DNA of 64,000 bases from positions 222,501 to 286,500 of the forward strand of contig NC_015391.1 in NCBI RefSeq assembly GCF_000195575.1, in the 5' to 3' direction. This DNA comes from Carnobacterium sp. 17-4. Its GTDB lineage: Bacteria > Bacillota > Bacilli > Lactobacillales > Carnobacteriaceae. A model generated the notes under the pieces. That model worked only from the letters and a program-made list of their open reading frames with translations, was not told the DNA's origin and did no database searches. Made by a program: the position numbers and the translations under genes. Below are positions 11,014 to 19,281 of this stretch, piece after piece; the first letter of the stretch is position 1; the number at the start of each line of letters is the position of its first letter.

Positions 11014-11550
11014 ATGACAAGCGATCAAAAGAAGATTTTTTACAGTTTTTTTGACTATGAACTAGGAACGCTTTCCCTAGCCGCAACTGAAAATGGACTT
11101 TGTTTTGTAGGATCTTTAAACGAACCTTTGAGTGAACTTGAATTAGGAATCGCAAGACTGTTCCCAAAATCCATTTTAATTGAAGATGAGATAAGACTAG
11201 AGATGTATCATCATCAGCTCTTGGAATATTTTACGGGGTCTAGAACGACGTTTACATTTCCAATAGATGTCAATGGAACTTTTTTTCAACAGAAAGTATG
11301 GGAAGCTTTAAAAGGCATCCCGTATGGCGAAACAAAATCATATGGAGAGATTGCCACTCAAATTGGACAGCCGGGTTCTTATCGAGCTGTTGGAACAGCA
11401 GTAGGAAGAAATCCGTTGTTGATTGTCGTTCCTTGCCATCGAGTGATTCATAAAAATGGAAAAATATCTGGGTATCGAGGAACATTAGAGATGAAAGCAA
11501 AATTATTGATGCTAGAAAAGACTGCTTTAAGCAGGGCCACTATGAACTAA
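11014..11550 (+). CDS. ogt: Methylated-DNA-[protein]-cysteine S-methyltransferase
   Basis: 178 aa suicide repair enzyme that moves the alkyl group from O6-alkylguanine in DNA to its own cysteine. The active site VVPCHRVI is at about residues 136-143, preceded by the helix-turn-helix YRAVGTAVGRNP that inserts into the minor groove. The N-terminal part is a poorly conserved Ogt-type domain. AAAGGG precedes the ATG. It is probably co-transcribed with the tocopherol-cyclase-like gene and is followed by a good terminator. Confidence 0.94.
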   Translation: MTSDQKKIFYSFFDYELGTLSLAATENGLCFVGSLNEPLSELELGIARLFPKSILIEDEIRLEMYHHQLLEYFTGSRTTFTFPIDVNGTFFQQKVWEALKGIPYGETKSYGEIATQIGQPGSYRAVGTAVGRNPLLIVVPCHRVIHKNGKISGYRGTLEMKAKLLMLEKTALSRATMN

Positions 11551-11562
11551 TCTAAAACATGG

Positions 11563-11598
11563 GAATCATACATTTTTCAATGTATGATTCTTTTTTTT
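11563..11598 (+). terminator. Terminator after ogt
   Basis: GAATCATACA/TGTATGATTC stem with an eight-base T-run. Confidence 0.92.
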
Positions 11599-11639
11599 AT
11601 GATTCATGAAAAGCGTAGACGAAATCGCAAGTTCCGTAT

Positions 11640-11685
11640 ATACTAGATATAGAATTATGTTGTTTGAAAAAACTATATATAGTAT
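11640..11685 (+). promoter_or_regulatory. Pair of NrdR boxes before nrdDG
   Basis: ATACTAGATATAGAAT (11640-11655) and AAACTATATATAGTAT (11670-11685) match the NrdR box consensus ACACTATATATAGTGT. Their starts are 30 bases apart, about three helical turns, the spacing typical for NrdR, which represses ribonucleotide reductase genes when dATP is high. The same arrangement recurs before nrdJ. Confidence 0.8.
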
Positions 11686-11712
11686 TTAATGAAAATAAGA
11701 GGGTGTAAACGT

Positions 11713-13929
11713 ATGGCATATGAAAAAGACGTGAGTATTTGTGAAATATCAAACAAACATTTGCTTAAAGTATTGAAAAGAGATGGCCGTGAAGTTGAAT
11801 TTAAGGAAGAAAAAATCTTTTCTGCTTTATTGAAAGCACACCAGTCATTAGAAAAAGAGACCGATAAAGAAACAGTGAAAGAATTAAAAGGGATTGTCAC
11901 AAAAGTAAAAGAGGAAATTGCAAAACGATTTTCAGCAGATATCAAGATTTATGAAATTCAAAGTATCGTAGAACATACTTTATTAGATGCTCACGAACAT
12001 GATTTAGCAGAAGCCTATCTACTTTATCGGTCTCGTCGTGATTTGGAAAGAAGCCAATCAACGGATATCAATTATGCTATTCACCATCTATTGCGTAAAG
12101 AACAAACTCTAGTTAATGAAAATGCGAATAAAGACAGCAATATCTTTAATACGCAAAGAGATCTTACTGCGGGGGTAGTTGCTAAATCTATTGGCCTTAA
12201 ACTCTTGCCAAAACATGTAGCTAATGCCCATCAAAAAGGAGATATTCATTATCATGACTTAGATTATCAACCCTATTCTCCAATGACAAATTGTTGTTTG
12301 ATTGATTTTAAAAGTATGTTTAATGAAGGGTTTAAAATCGGAAATGCAGAAGTAGAAAGTCCTCGTTCTATCCAAACAGCTGCAGCTCAAATGGCTCAAA
12401 TTATTGCCAATGTAGCCTCTAGTCAATATGGCGGATGTAGTGCAGACCGAATCGATGAAGTATTGGCTCCATACAGCCGTTTAAATTATCAAAAACATTT
12501 AGAAACAGCTAAAGAATGGATTATAGGTGAAGAAAAGCAGCAGCAATACGCAAAAGACAAAACAAAAAAAGATATTTATGATGCAATGCAAAGCTTAGAA
12601 TATGAAATCAATACACTTTATTCATCTCAAGGACAAACACCTTTTACAACATTAGGATTTGGCCTGGGAACTGATTGGTTTGAAAGAGAAATTCAACGTT
12701 CCATCTTACTTGTGCGCATTAATGGTTTGGGTAAAGAAAAAAGAACCGCTATTTTCCCAAAACTTGTATTTTCGCTTCAACGAGGAATCAATTTAAATCC
12801 AGAAGATAAAAATTACGATTTGAAAAAATTAGCTTTAACTTGTTCAACGAAAAGAATGTATCCTGATGTTTTGATGTACGATAAAATTGTCGCTTTAACA
12901 GGTAGTTTTAAAGCTCCAATGGGCTGTCGCTCTTTTTTGCAAGGGTGGACAGATACAGAAGGAAATGAAGTGAACTCTGGGAGAATGAATTTAGGCGTGG
13001 TCACCATGAATTTACCGCGTATAGCCTTGGAGTCTAATGGAAGTATGGAGTTGTTTTGGGAAATATTGAATGAACGACTAATGGTTTGTCGTGATGCACT
13101 AGTTTATCGTGTTCAACGGACAAAAGAAGCCACACCTGAAAATGCACCCATTCTATATCAGCATGGAGCTTTTGGGAAGCGACTCAAAAAAGAAGATCAT
13201 GTTGATGATTTGTTTAAAGACAAACGTGCTACGGTATCTTTAGGGTATATTGGACTATATGAAACAGCAACGGTATTTTTTGGGCCCGATTGGGAGAAGA
13301 ATGAAGAAGCTAAAACATTTACTTTAACAATCCTCAAAAAAATGAAACAAAATGCAGATATGTGGGGAGAAGAACAGGGTTACCATTTTAGTGTGTATTC
13401 AACTCCAAGTGAAAGTTTAACCGATCGCTTTTGTCGTTTAGATACGAAAAAGTTTGGTGTAATAGATGATATTACAGATAAAGAGTATTATACGAATAGT
13501 TTTCATTATGATGTTCGTAAAAAACCGACACCATTCGAAAAAATAGAATTTGAAAAAGATTATCCGGAATACACTTCTGGAGGGTTCATTCACTACTGTG
13601 AGTATCCAAATATGCAACAGAATCCAAAAGCATTGGAAGCTGTGTGGGATTACGCATATGACCGTATTGGATACCTAGGAACCAACACTCCTATTGATCA
13701 TTGTTATGATTGCGGCTTTGATGGCGATTTTGATCCAACAGAACGAGGATTTAAATGCCCAGAATGCGGCAACACGAATCCAGAAACATGTGACGTTGTA
13801 AAAAGAACCTGTGGCTACCTAGGTAATCCTCAAGCCAGACCAATGGTTCATGGAAGACATAAAGAAATTTTAGCACGAGTCAAACATATGCCAAATGATA
13901 AGGAAGAGAAACAAGATGAGAAATCCTAA
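11713..13929 (+). CDS. nrdD: Anaerobic ribonucleoside-triphosphate reductase (class III)
   Basis: Glycyl-radical enzyme, 738 aa, making dNTPs from NTPs without oxygen. An N-terminal ATP-cone (LLKVLKRDGREVEF...) gives allosteric control. The C-terminus has the zinc site CYDCG ... CPECGN and the radical loop RTCGYLG with Gly near residue 701. I take the ATG at 11713 because AGAGGG precedes it by about 9 bases. An in-frame ATG 24 bases earlier (11689) has no ribosome site and sits next to the NrdR box. It overlaps nrdG by 14 bases, and the two form one operon under the NrdR boxes. Confidence 0.96.
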   Translation: MAYEKDVSICEISNKHLLKVLKRDGREVEFKEEKIFSALLKAHQSLEKETDKETVKELKGIVTKVKEEIAKRFSADIKIYEIQSIVEHTLLDAHEHDLAEAYLLYRSRRDLERSQSTDINYAIHHLLRKEQTLVNENANKDSNIFNTQRDLTAGVVAKSIGLKLLPKHVANAHQKGDIHYHDLDYQPYSPMTNCCLIDFKSMFNEGFKIGNAEVESPRSIQTAAAQMAQIIANVASSQYGGCSADRIDEVLAPYSRLNYQKHLETAKEWIIGEEKQQQYAKDKTKKDIYDAMQSLEYEINTLYSSQGQTPFTTLGFGLGTDWFEREIQRSILLVRINGLGKEKRTAIFPKLVFSLQRGINLNPEDKNYDLKKLALTCSTKRMYPDVLMYDKIVALTGSFKAPMGCRSFLQGWTDTEGNEVNSGRMNLGVVTMNLPRIALESNGSMELFWEILNERLMVCRDALVYRVQRTKEATPENAPILYQHGAFGKRLKKEDHVDDLFKDKRATVSLGYIGLYETATVFFGPDWEKNEEAKTFTLTILKKMKQNADMWGEEQGYHFSVYSTPSESLTDRFCRLDTKKFGVIDDITDKEYYTNSFHYDVRKKPTPFEKIEFEKDYPEYTSGGFIHYCEYPNMQQNPKALEAVWDYAYDRIGYLGTNTPIDHCYDCGFDGDFDPTERGFKCPECGNTNPETCDVVKRTCGYLGNPQARPMVHGRHKEILARVKHMPNDKEEKQDEKS

Positions 13930-14476
13930 ACCAAAAGAGTGGCTGGCTAAGGACTACAGCCAAAGCCGAATCGCAGATTATAAACCGTTTAATTTTGTTG
14001 ATGGAGAAGGTGTGAGATGCAGTTTGTATATGAGTGGGTGTTTGTTTGCATGCAAGGGATGTTACAATAAAATCGCTCAAAATTTCGCATACGGGTTTGA
14101 TTACACAATAGAACTGGAAGATACCATTATAGAAGACTTACGGCAACCTTACGTCCAAGGTTTAACGCTCTTAGGCGGAGAGCCATTTTTAAATACTCAG
14201 GTGGCTGTCCCACTGGCCAAAAGAATTCGTTCTGAATATGGTGAAACAAAAGATATCTGGTCATGGACAGGATATACTTGGCAAGAATTGATGCAAGAAT
14301 CTGACGACAAGTTAGAACTGCTTTCCTTGCTAGATGTTGTGGTAGACGGGCGTTTTGAATTGGCGAAAAAAGATTTGAGCTTACAGTTTAGAGGAAGTTC
14401 AAATCAGCGCATTATTGATGTACAAACATCATTGAAACAGAATGAAGTTATTTTATGGAAAAATCAGTTTATTTGA
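13916..14476 (+). CDS. nrdG: Anaerobic ribonucleotide reductase activating protein
   Basis: Radical-SAM activase, 186 aa, that generates the glycyl radical on NrdD. The 4Fe-4S cluster motif CLFACKGC gives C42, C46, C49. TLLGGEPF is the SAM-binding GGE motif. The start at 13916 is preceded by AAGGAAG at 13900. A longer in-frame ATG at 13895 lacks a site. The 14-base overlap with the nrdD end suggests translational coupling. Confidence 0.95.
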   Translation: MRNPKPKEWLAKDYSQSRIADYKPFNFVDGEGVRCSLYMSGCLFACKGCYNKIAQNFAYGFDYTIELEDTIIEDLRQPYVQGLTLLGGEPFLNTQVAVPLAKRIRSEYGETKDIWSWTGYTWQELMQESDDKLELLSLLDVVVDGRFELAKKDLSLQFRGSSNQRIIDVQTSLKQNEVILWKNQFI

Positions 14477-14569
14477 AGATAGAAACAATCGATCCTTTAT
14501 TTTTGGGAAGAAGTAGCATGAAATGCAGAGAATGTGCTACACTACAACTAGTTAAAGGAGCGGATAGCA

Positions 14570-14779
14570 ATGGATGGAAAATCAAGAGCGAACATTAAAA
14601 TTGATGGATTAGTCGATATTGTTTTAAAAAAAGATCAACGCACGAATAAATTAACTAGAGGACATGTGAAACGCATTTTAACAAATAGTGCTCAGCATCC
14701 GCATGGCATTAAAGTGATGTTGAAAGAAGGAGACCAAGTTGGTCGCGTGCAAAAAGTCTTAACAGATGATGCTAAATAA
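14570..14779 (+). CDS. ywbE: YwbE family protein
   Basis: 69 aa. It matches the short YwbE family (DUF2196) found in many bacteria: RANIKIDGLVDIVLKKDQRT, then TRGHVKRILTNSAQHPHGIKV and GRVQKV. The function is unknown. It looks like a small beta-rich fold. A good ribosome site (AAAGGAGCGG) precedes the ATG. It stands alone between nrdG and a strong terminator. Confidence 0.85.
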   Translation: MDGKSRANIKIDGLVDIVLKKDQRTNKLTRGHVKRILTNSAQHPHGIKVMLKEGDQVGRVQKVLTDDAK

Positions 14780-14799
14780 TTAAGCAATTAAAGAGAATG

Positions 14800-14848
14800 A
14801 AAAAGGGTACCAAGATAATGTGAATACATTATCTTGGTACCCTTTTTA
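14800..14848. terminator. Bidirectional terminator
   Basis: Perfect 21-bp stem (AAAAAGGGTACCAAGATAAT and complement) with T-runs on both strands. It ends ywbE and the birA-bioY operon. Confidence 0.93.
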
Positions 14849-14889
14849 GTTCGTGTAATAATTAATTAAAAAAATTTTATTGTTCAGTA

Positions 14890-15420
14890 TCAGTTGGGCT
14901 GTCGACGTACAAAAGTCTGCAAACGTGAACCAATAAGAAAAGCAAAAATAGCTTTAAGGATATCTCCTGGAATAAACAATAAAAATCCGGTTTTTAAAAT
15001 AAGGCTAGTGCTCATTGTCAAATGAAGATAACCTCGTACAATAAGAGCCATATAAGGTAATCCAAACAAATAAAAAATACTTGAACCAATGAGGAGAGCC
15101 CATATAGCAGATTTTGTTGTAAATCCTCTGCTTTCTAAGAACCAAGCCATCACATAGGCTCCAATGATAAAACCAAATACAAATCCAAAACTAGGGCTTA
15201 AAAAGGATTGGAATCCTTTAAAGATCAAGATTAAGAATAAATGCAATGCTTGTGCTACAAAAGCTGCTCTTTTTGGTAAGATCAGACCCGTTAACAAGAC
15301 AAATAGAGTTTGCAATGTAAACGGGACTGGCCCTAATGGTAAGCTGATAAAGCTGCTAATATAAGTTAATGCCGCCATAAGACTGCAAAAAGTTACTTCT
15401 CGTATAGTTAATTTTGACAT
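14890..15420 (-). CDS. bioY: Biotin ECF transporter S component BioY
   Basis: 176 aa integral membrane protein with about six hydrophobic helices. The BioY family signature is LGPVPFTLQTLFVLLTGL near residues 27-45. It binds biotin and works with the shared EcfAA'T energising module, which is not in this window. It is second in an operon, 29 bases after birA, whose promoter carries a BirA operator, so biotin uptake should be shut off when biotin is plentiful. Confidence 0.95.
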   Translation of the reverse strand: MSKLTIREVTFCSLMAALTYISSFISLPLGPVPFTLQTLFVLLTGLILPKRAAFVAQALHLFLILIFKGFQSFLSPSFGFVFGFIIGAYVMAWFLESRGFTTKSAIWALLIGSSIFYLFGLPYMALIVRGYLHLTMSTSLILKTGFLLFIPGDILKAIFAFLIGSRLQTFVRRQPN

Positions 15421-15449
15421 AAGAGTCTCCTTTTAGATGCACCAATAAA

Positions 15450-16436
15450 TTACTGGAACGGTTTTTTCATAACAATCTCTCCGTAAGACAATGTCCGTTG
15501 ATGACCATCAGACATTTGGATTACTAATCCTCCTTGAGAATCAATATCAATCGGAATAGCTTCAAATTCTTGTTTGCGTTCTTTAAAAGTAATCTTTTTA
15601 CCAATTACAAAACAACGTTTTTTATATTCATCCAGAAAAGAACGATCTTCAATGGTTTGGTAGATGTCATAGAAATGATTCGTAATTTCGGCCACTAAAA
15701 GATTGCGGTCAAAATATTCTGTTTCTTCAGAAGAAAGAAGGGATCCTGCAATAGTAGTCAACTCATCAGGGAAGCCAGTGGAAGGTTCTTTAACATTTAC
15801 CCCTATACCAACAATCAATGTTTCTACTTTTCCACTTTCAAAATCGGAGACAGCTTCTGTTAGAATCCCACATATTTTTGTTTCGTTAAGATAAATATCG
15901 TTTACCCATTTAATTTGGGGTTGTTTAGTGGTTATTTTTTCAATAGCTAAGCAAACAGCTACAGCCGCAGCCGTAGTAACTAGAGCAGCATCCGCCATAC
16001 TTAAATTAGGTTTTAGAAAAAAACTTAAGTACACCCCAGTTTGATTAGGTGAATAAAACGATTTACCTAATCGTCCTCGACCGTTAGTTTGTTCTTCAGA
16101 TACAACAAGTCCTTGGTGTGAAGAATCTAGCATGGCCAGTTTTCGAGCTTCACTATTTGTAGAATCAATTGTTTTAAATGGATAGATAGGAAAATGTTGT
16201 AAATTAGGTTGTAAATAGGATCTAATCGCATCAGTAGAAATAATATCTGAACTTAAAGAAAGTCGGTAGCCTTTATTTGTGACCGCTTCAATAATGTATC
16301 CTTCTTCTTGCAAAGATTTGATGCCTTTCCAAATAGATGTTCTTGAAAGACCCAAGCTATCTGCTAAGGATTGTCCAGAAATGCTGTTTCCTTTTTGTTG
16401 TTCTAATAAAGAAAGAATGCGTAATTTTGTAGACAT
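15450..16436 (-). CDS. birA: Biotin protein ligase / biotin operon repressor BirA
   Basis: 328 aa, the two-function form. The N-terminal winged helix (about 1-60, with SGQSLADSLGLSRTSIWKGI) binds DNA. The catalytic domain carries GRGRLGKSFYSP (ATP/biotin loop) and KWVNDIYL. A small C-terminal SH3-like domain follows. It loads biotin onto acetyl-CoA carboxylase carrier protein and, as biotinyl-AMP complex, represses its own promoter. GAGGTGA precedes the ATG. It heads an operon with bioY. Confidence 0.95.
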   Translation of the reverse strand: MSTKLRILSLLEQQKGNSISGQSLADSLGLSRTSIWKGIKSLQEEGYIIEAVTNKGYRLSLSSDIISTDAIRSYLQPNLQHFPIYPFKTIDSTNSEARKLAMLDSSHQGLVVSEEQTNGRGRLGKSFYSPNQTGVYLSFFLKPNLSMADAALVTTAAAVAVCLAIEKITTKQPQIKWVNDIYLNETKICGILTEAVSDFESGKVETLIVGIGVNVKEPSTGFPDELTTIAGSLLSSEETEYFDRNLLVAEITNHFYDIYQTIEDRSFLDEYKKRCFVIGKKITFKERKQEFEAIPIDIDSQGGLVIQMSDGHQRTLSYGEIVMKKPFQ

Positions 16437-16453
16437 AAGTTCACCTCTTTTTT

Positions 16454-16508
16454 AGTATAAGAGGTCAAAAATCTATTGTCAACCAAAATAAAAATTAAAG
16501 GTAACGAT
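16454..16508 (-). promoter_or_regulatory. birA-bioY promoter with BirA operator
   Basis: On the minus strand: TTGACA (16482-16477), 17 bases, TATACT (16459-16454), a near-consensus promoter 18 bases before birA. Overlapping the -35 is TTGTCAACC (16476-16484), 15 bases, GGTAACGAT (16500-16508). This resembles the BirA site TTGTTAACC-N15-GGTTAACAA: left half 8/9, right half weaker. Confidence 0.75.
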
Positions 16509-16612
16509 TGTTTGGATAGTATATAATATCCTGGAGGTTTAATAGGGGGAAATATTTGATAGAGTGATTAAATCATATTATTAGCTGAAGATTAGGGAAG
16601 TAAAGCATAGGA

Positions 16613-16648
16613 ATAACGCTTGTTTAATCGTTATAGAAGTAGTAATAT
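16613..16648 (+). promoter_or_regulatory. Promoter and inverted repeat before the MacB-like gene
   Basis: TTGTTT (16620-16625), 17 bases, TAATAT (16643-16648). An inverted repeat ATAACG (16613-16618) / CGTTAT (16629-16634) covers the -35 and may be an operator. Confidence 0.5.
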
Positions 16649-16699
16649 TAGAACATTCTACAAAAAATAAAGTGACACAAAAATTAAAGGAGAATAAAG

Positions 16700-18658
16700 A
16701 TGCCTGTAATGAAATTAAAACATGTAAATAAATCATATAAAATTAATGGTGGAGAAACATTTCAAGCATTGAAAGATGTTAATTTGTCTTTTGAAAAAGG
16801 AGAATTGGTTTCCATCATTGGAGAGTCAGGTAGTGGGAAATCTACACTGATGAATTTAATTGGTGGATTAGATTCTGATTTTCAAGGTGAAATCGTTGTT
16901 GATGGTGATAATATCCGCGACTATTCTGAAAAAGATTTAGTACAGTACCATAAAGAAAAAGTCGGGTTTGTATTTCAGAGTTTTAATCTGATCTCGCACT
17001 TATCAGTTTTAGATAATGTAACCTTGGCTATGACGCTGTCGAATGTTTCGAAGGCGGAACGTGAGAAAAGAGCTAAAGAAATATTAGCTGCGGTAGGTCT
17101 GCAAGATCAATTACACAAAAAACCTGATGCAATATCTGGAGGACAGAAGCAACGTGTAGCCATTGCTCGTGCGTTAGTGAATGATCCTGATATTATTATT
17201 GCAGATGAACCAACTGGAGCGTTGGATTCAGAAACAACGGAGCAAGTCTTAGAAATGATCAAAGAGATTGCCGAAAATGGGAAACTTGTCATTATGGTAA
17301 CCCATTCTGAAAGAGTAGCAGCTTATTCTAGTCGAGTTGTGACGATTGATGATGGACGAGTAATCAATGATCAAGTAAAAGATACCTTAACGGTTACAGA
17401 TAATAAATACAAAACAAGCAAACCAAACCGTAATAAGAATTTGAGTTTGTTTGGAGCAATGAAATTAGCATTGCTAAACATGAAAGAAAAGTTATCTCGT
17501 AATATTTTGATAGCACTAGGTGGAAGCATCGGAATTATGAGTGTTATTTTGATGCTTTCTCTAGGTAACGGAGTAAACGCCTATTTAACAGATACCATGA
17601 ATAGCCAAGTGAATCCATTAGTTAGTGAAGTTCATATGCCAGATGAAGAAACTGGAAATCAGACAGATGTAAATGAAATGCAAGATCAAAATCCTATGTT
17701 AGGGTTATCTAGCGCAGGATCATTTGAATCTGAAAATATTGAAGAACTATCTGAAATTGATCATGTAGAGGCTGTTGAAGAAGGCTTTACTAATTTTTCT
17801 ATTGGAACAAACAAAGCAACATTTGATGGAAATACTGCTCAGTTTATGAGTGTAACAACTGTTTCTTCCATGATTACTAGTGCAGATATTATAGAAGGAT
17901 CATTGCCTAAAGATGGTGAAGTTGTGATCACTCAAAATATGGCTGATACTTTAGGTGAAGACCTTGTAGGACAGGATATTCAGATAGAAACAATTGTTAA
18001 TGAAGAGCCACTGGATCTAACAATGACTGTCAGCGGTATTTATGGTTCTGAAGGGGGATTAGACACGGTATATTTGACCTATGAAGATTTAAAATTATTT
18101 GTAGAAGAAGCTGGTGGCGAACTAAATCCTAATATCGTTTACCTTGTTTCAGATAGTGCGGATAACACAGAGTCTATCAAGGCTGAAGTTGAGGAGTTAA
18201 ACTACAAAGGCTCTACAACCGAAGCATTAGCAGATACGTTTAGTCAAATGCTGGATATTTTTACGTATGTACTAGCAGGAGTTGCTGGAATTTCGTTAAT
18301 TGTATCAGCTATTATGATCTTAACCGTTCTTTACATCAGTGTAGTTGAACGTACAAAAGAAATTGGTGTCATCAAAGCAATTGGAGGGCGTAAAAAAGAT
18401 ATTCGCCGTATTTTTGTATCTGAATCTTTCTTAATTGGTTTATTTAGCGGATTGTTTGGAGTTGGCATTGCTTGGGGGTTATCATTAGCTGCTAATGCTA
18501 TAAGTATAAATTACTTTGATGTTGCTATTATTAATTTAACACCAACGTATGCTTTATCTGGTATTGTGCTAAGCATTTTCATCAGTATGGTAGCCGGTTT
18601 AATGCCTGCAGCAAAAGCAGCAAAATTAGATCCGGTAGAGTCATTAAGAAGAGACTAA
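16700..18658 (+). CDS. ABC transporter with fused ATPase and MacB-type permease
   Basis: 652 aa. Residues 1-225 are a LolD/MacB-type ATPase with Walker A GESGSGKS, signature SGGQKQR and Walker B IIIADEPTGALDS. A linker leads to a first membrane helix near 270-290, a large extracellular domain (about 290-530) and three more helices (ending GLMPAAKAAKLDPVESLRRD), the FtsX/MacB permease core. One polypeptide thus holds what is often two. Members export peptides or act in mechanotransmission, giving resistance to antimicrobial peptides in some Firmicutes. No accessory membrane-fusion protein or two-component system is adjacent, so the substrate is unknown. Confidence 0.9.
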   Translation: MPVMKLKHVNKSYKINGGETFQALKDVNLSFEKGELVSIIGESGSGKSTLMNLIGGLDSDFQGEIVVDGDNIRDYSEKDLVQYHKEKVGFVFQSFNLISHLSVLDNVTLAMTLSNVSKAEREKRAKEILAAVGLQDQLHKKPDAISGGQKQRVAIARALVNDPDIIIADEPTGALDSETTEQVLEMIKEIAENGKLVIMVTHSERVAAYSSRVVTIDDGRVINDQVKDTLTVTDNKYKTSKPNRNKNLSLFGAMKLALLNMKEKLSRNILIALGGSIGIMSVILMLSLGNGVNAYLTDTMNSQVNPLVSEVHMPDEETGNQTDVNEMQDQNPMLGLSSAGSFESENIEELSEIDHVEAVEEGFTNFSIGTNKATFDGNTAQFMSVTTVSSMITSADIIEGSLPKDGEVVITQNMADTLGEDLVGQDIQIETIVNEEPLDLTMTVSGIYGSEGGLDTVYLTYEDLKLFVEEAGGELNPNIVYLVSDSADNTESIKAEVEELNYKGSTTEALADTFSQMLDIFTYVLAGVAGISLIVSAIMILTVLYISVVERTKEIGVIKAIGGRKKDIRRIFVSESFLIGLFSGLFGVGIAWGLSLAANAISINYFDVAIINLTPTYALSGIVLSIFISMVAGLMPAAKAAKLDPVESLRRD

Positions 18659-18699
18659 TTTACATGTTGGAGAACTAAATTACAGGCTGGTGAGCGAAG

Positions 18700-19218
18700 A
18701 TGAGAAAAGTAGAGGTACTGGACTATCAAACAGAATGGCCACTGTTGTTTGAAAAAGAGAAAAAAGTTCTTCATCAACTATTCCAAGAAAATAGCCATGT
18801 GGTTTTTCATATTGGCAGTACAGCTGTTCCAGGATTAGCAGCAAAGCCGATTATTGATTTAATGCCTGTAGTTTATAACTTGCATCGAACAGATGCATTG
18901 AATGAAGAAATGGAACAGTTGGGATATGTGGTAAAGGGTGAGAATGGTTTGCCGGGTAGACGTTACTTTGAAAAAGGCGGCGACTACCGCACCCATCACG
19001 TACATCTTTTTCAAATAGGCAATCAAGAAATTATACGGCACTTAGCTTTTCGCGATTATTTAAGAGCGCACCCTAAAGAAGCTCAAAGGTATGGACAGTT
19101 AAAAAAAGAAAGTGCGTTACAGTATCCAAATGATATTGCTGCTTATATCGAGGCTAAGATGACAGTGGTAAAAGAAATAGAACAATTAGCCCTACACTGG
19201 TATAAAACCACCAAATAA
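18700..19218 (+). CDS. GrpB family (UPF0157) nucleotidyltransferase-like protein
   Basis: 172 aa. Typical family features are the start VLDYQTEWPLLFEKEK, the nucleotidyltransferase-like GSTAVPGLAAKPIIDL (residues about 41-56) and RTHHVHLF. The biochemical role of this family is not established. It lies 41 bases after the MacB-like gene with its own ribosome site (GGTGAGCGAAG) and is followed by a terminator. Confidence 0.88.
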   Translation: MRKVEVLDYQTEWPLLFEKEKKVLHQLFQENSHVVFHIGSTAVPGLAAKPIIDLMPVVYNLHRTDALNEEMEQLGYVVKGENGLPGRRYFEKGGDYRTHHVHLFQIGNQEIIRHLAFRDYLRAHPKEAQRYGQLKKESALQYPNDIAAYIEAKMTVVKEIEQLALHWYKTTK

Positions 19219-19264
19219 AACCTAGCGCATACTGTGAATCAACAGTATGCACTAGGTTTTTATT
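19217..19264. terminator. Bidirectional terminator
   Basis: AAAACCTAG-GCATACTGT stem with its complement and T-runs on both sides, between the GrpB-family gene and alr. Confidence 0.9.
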
Positions 19265-19281
19265 TTTATGGCTATTGCTAG

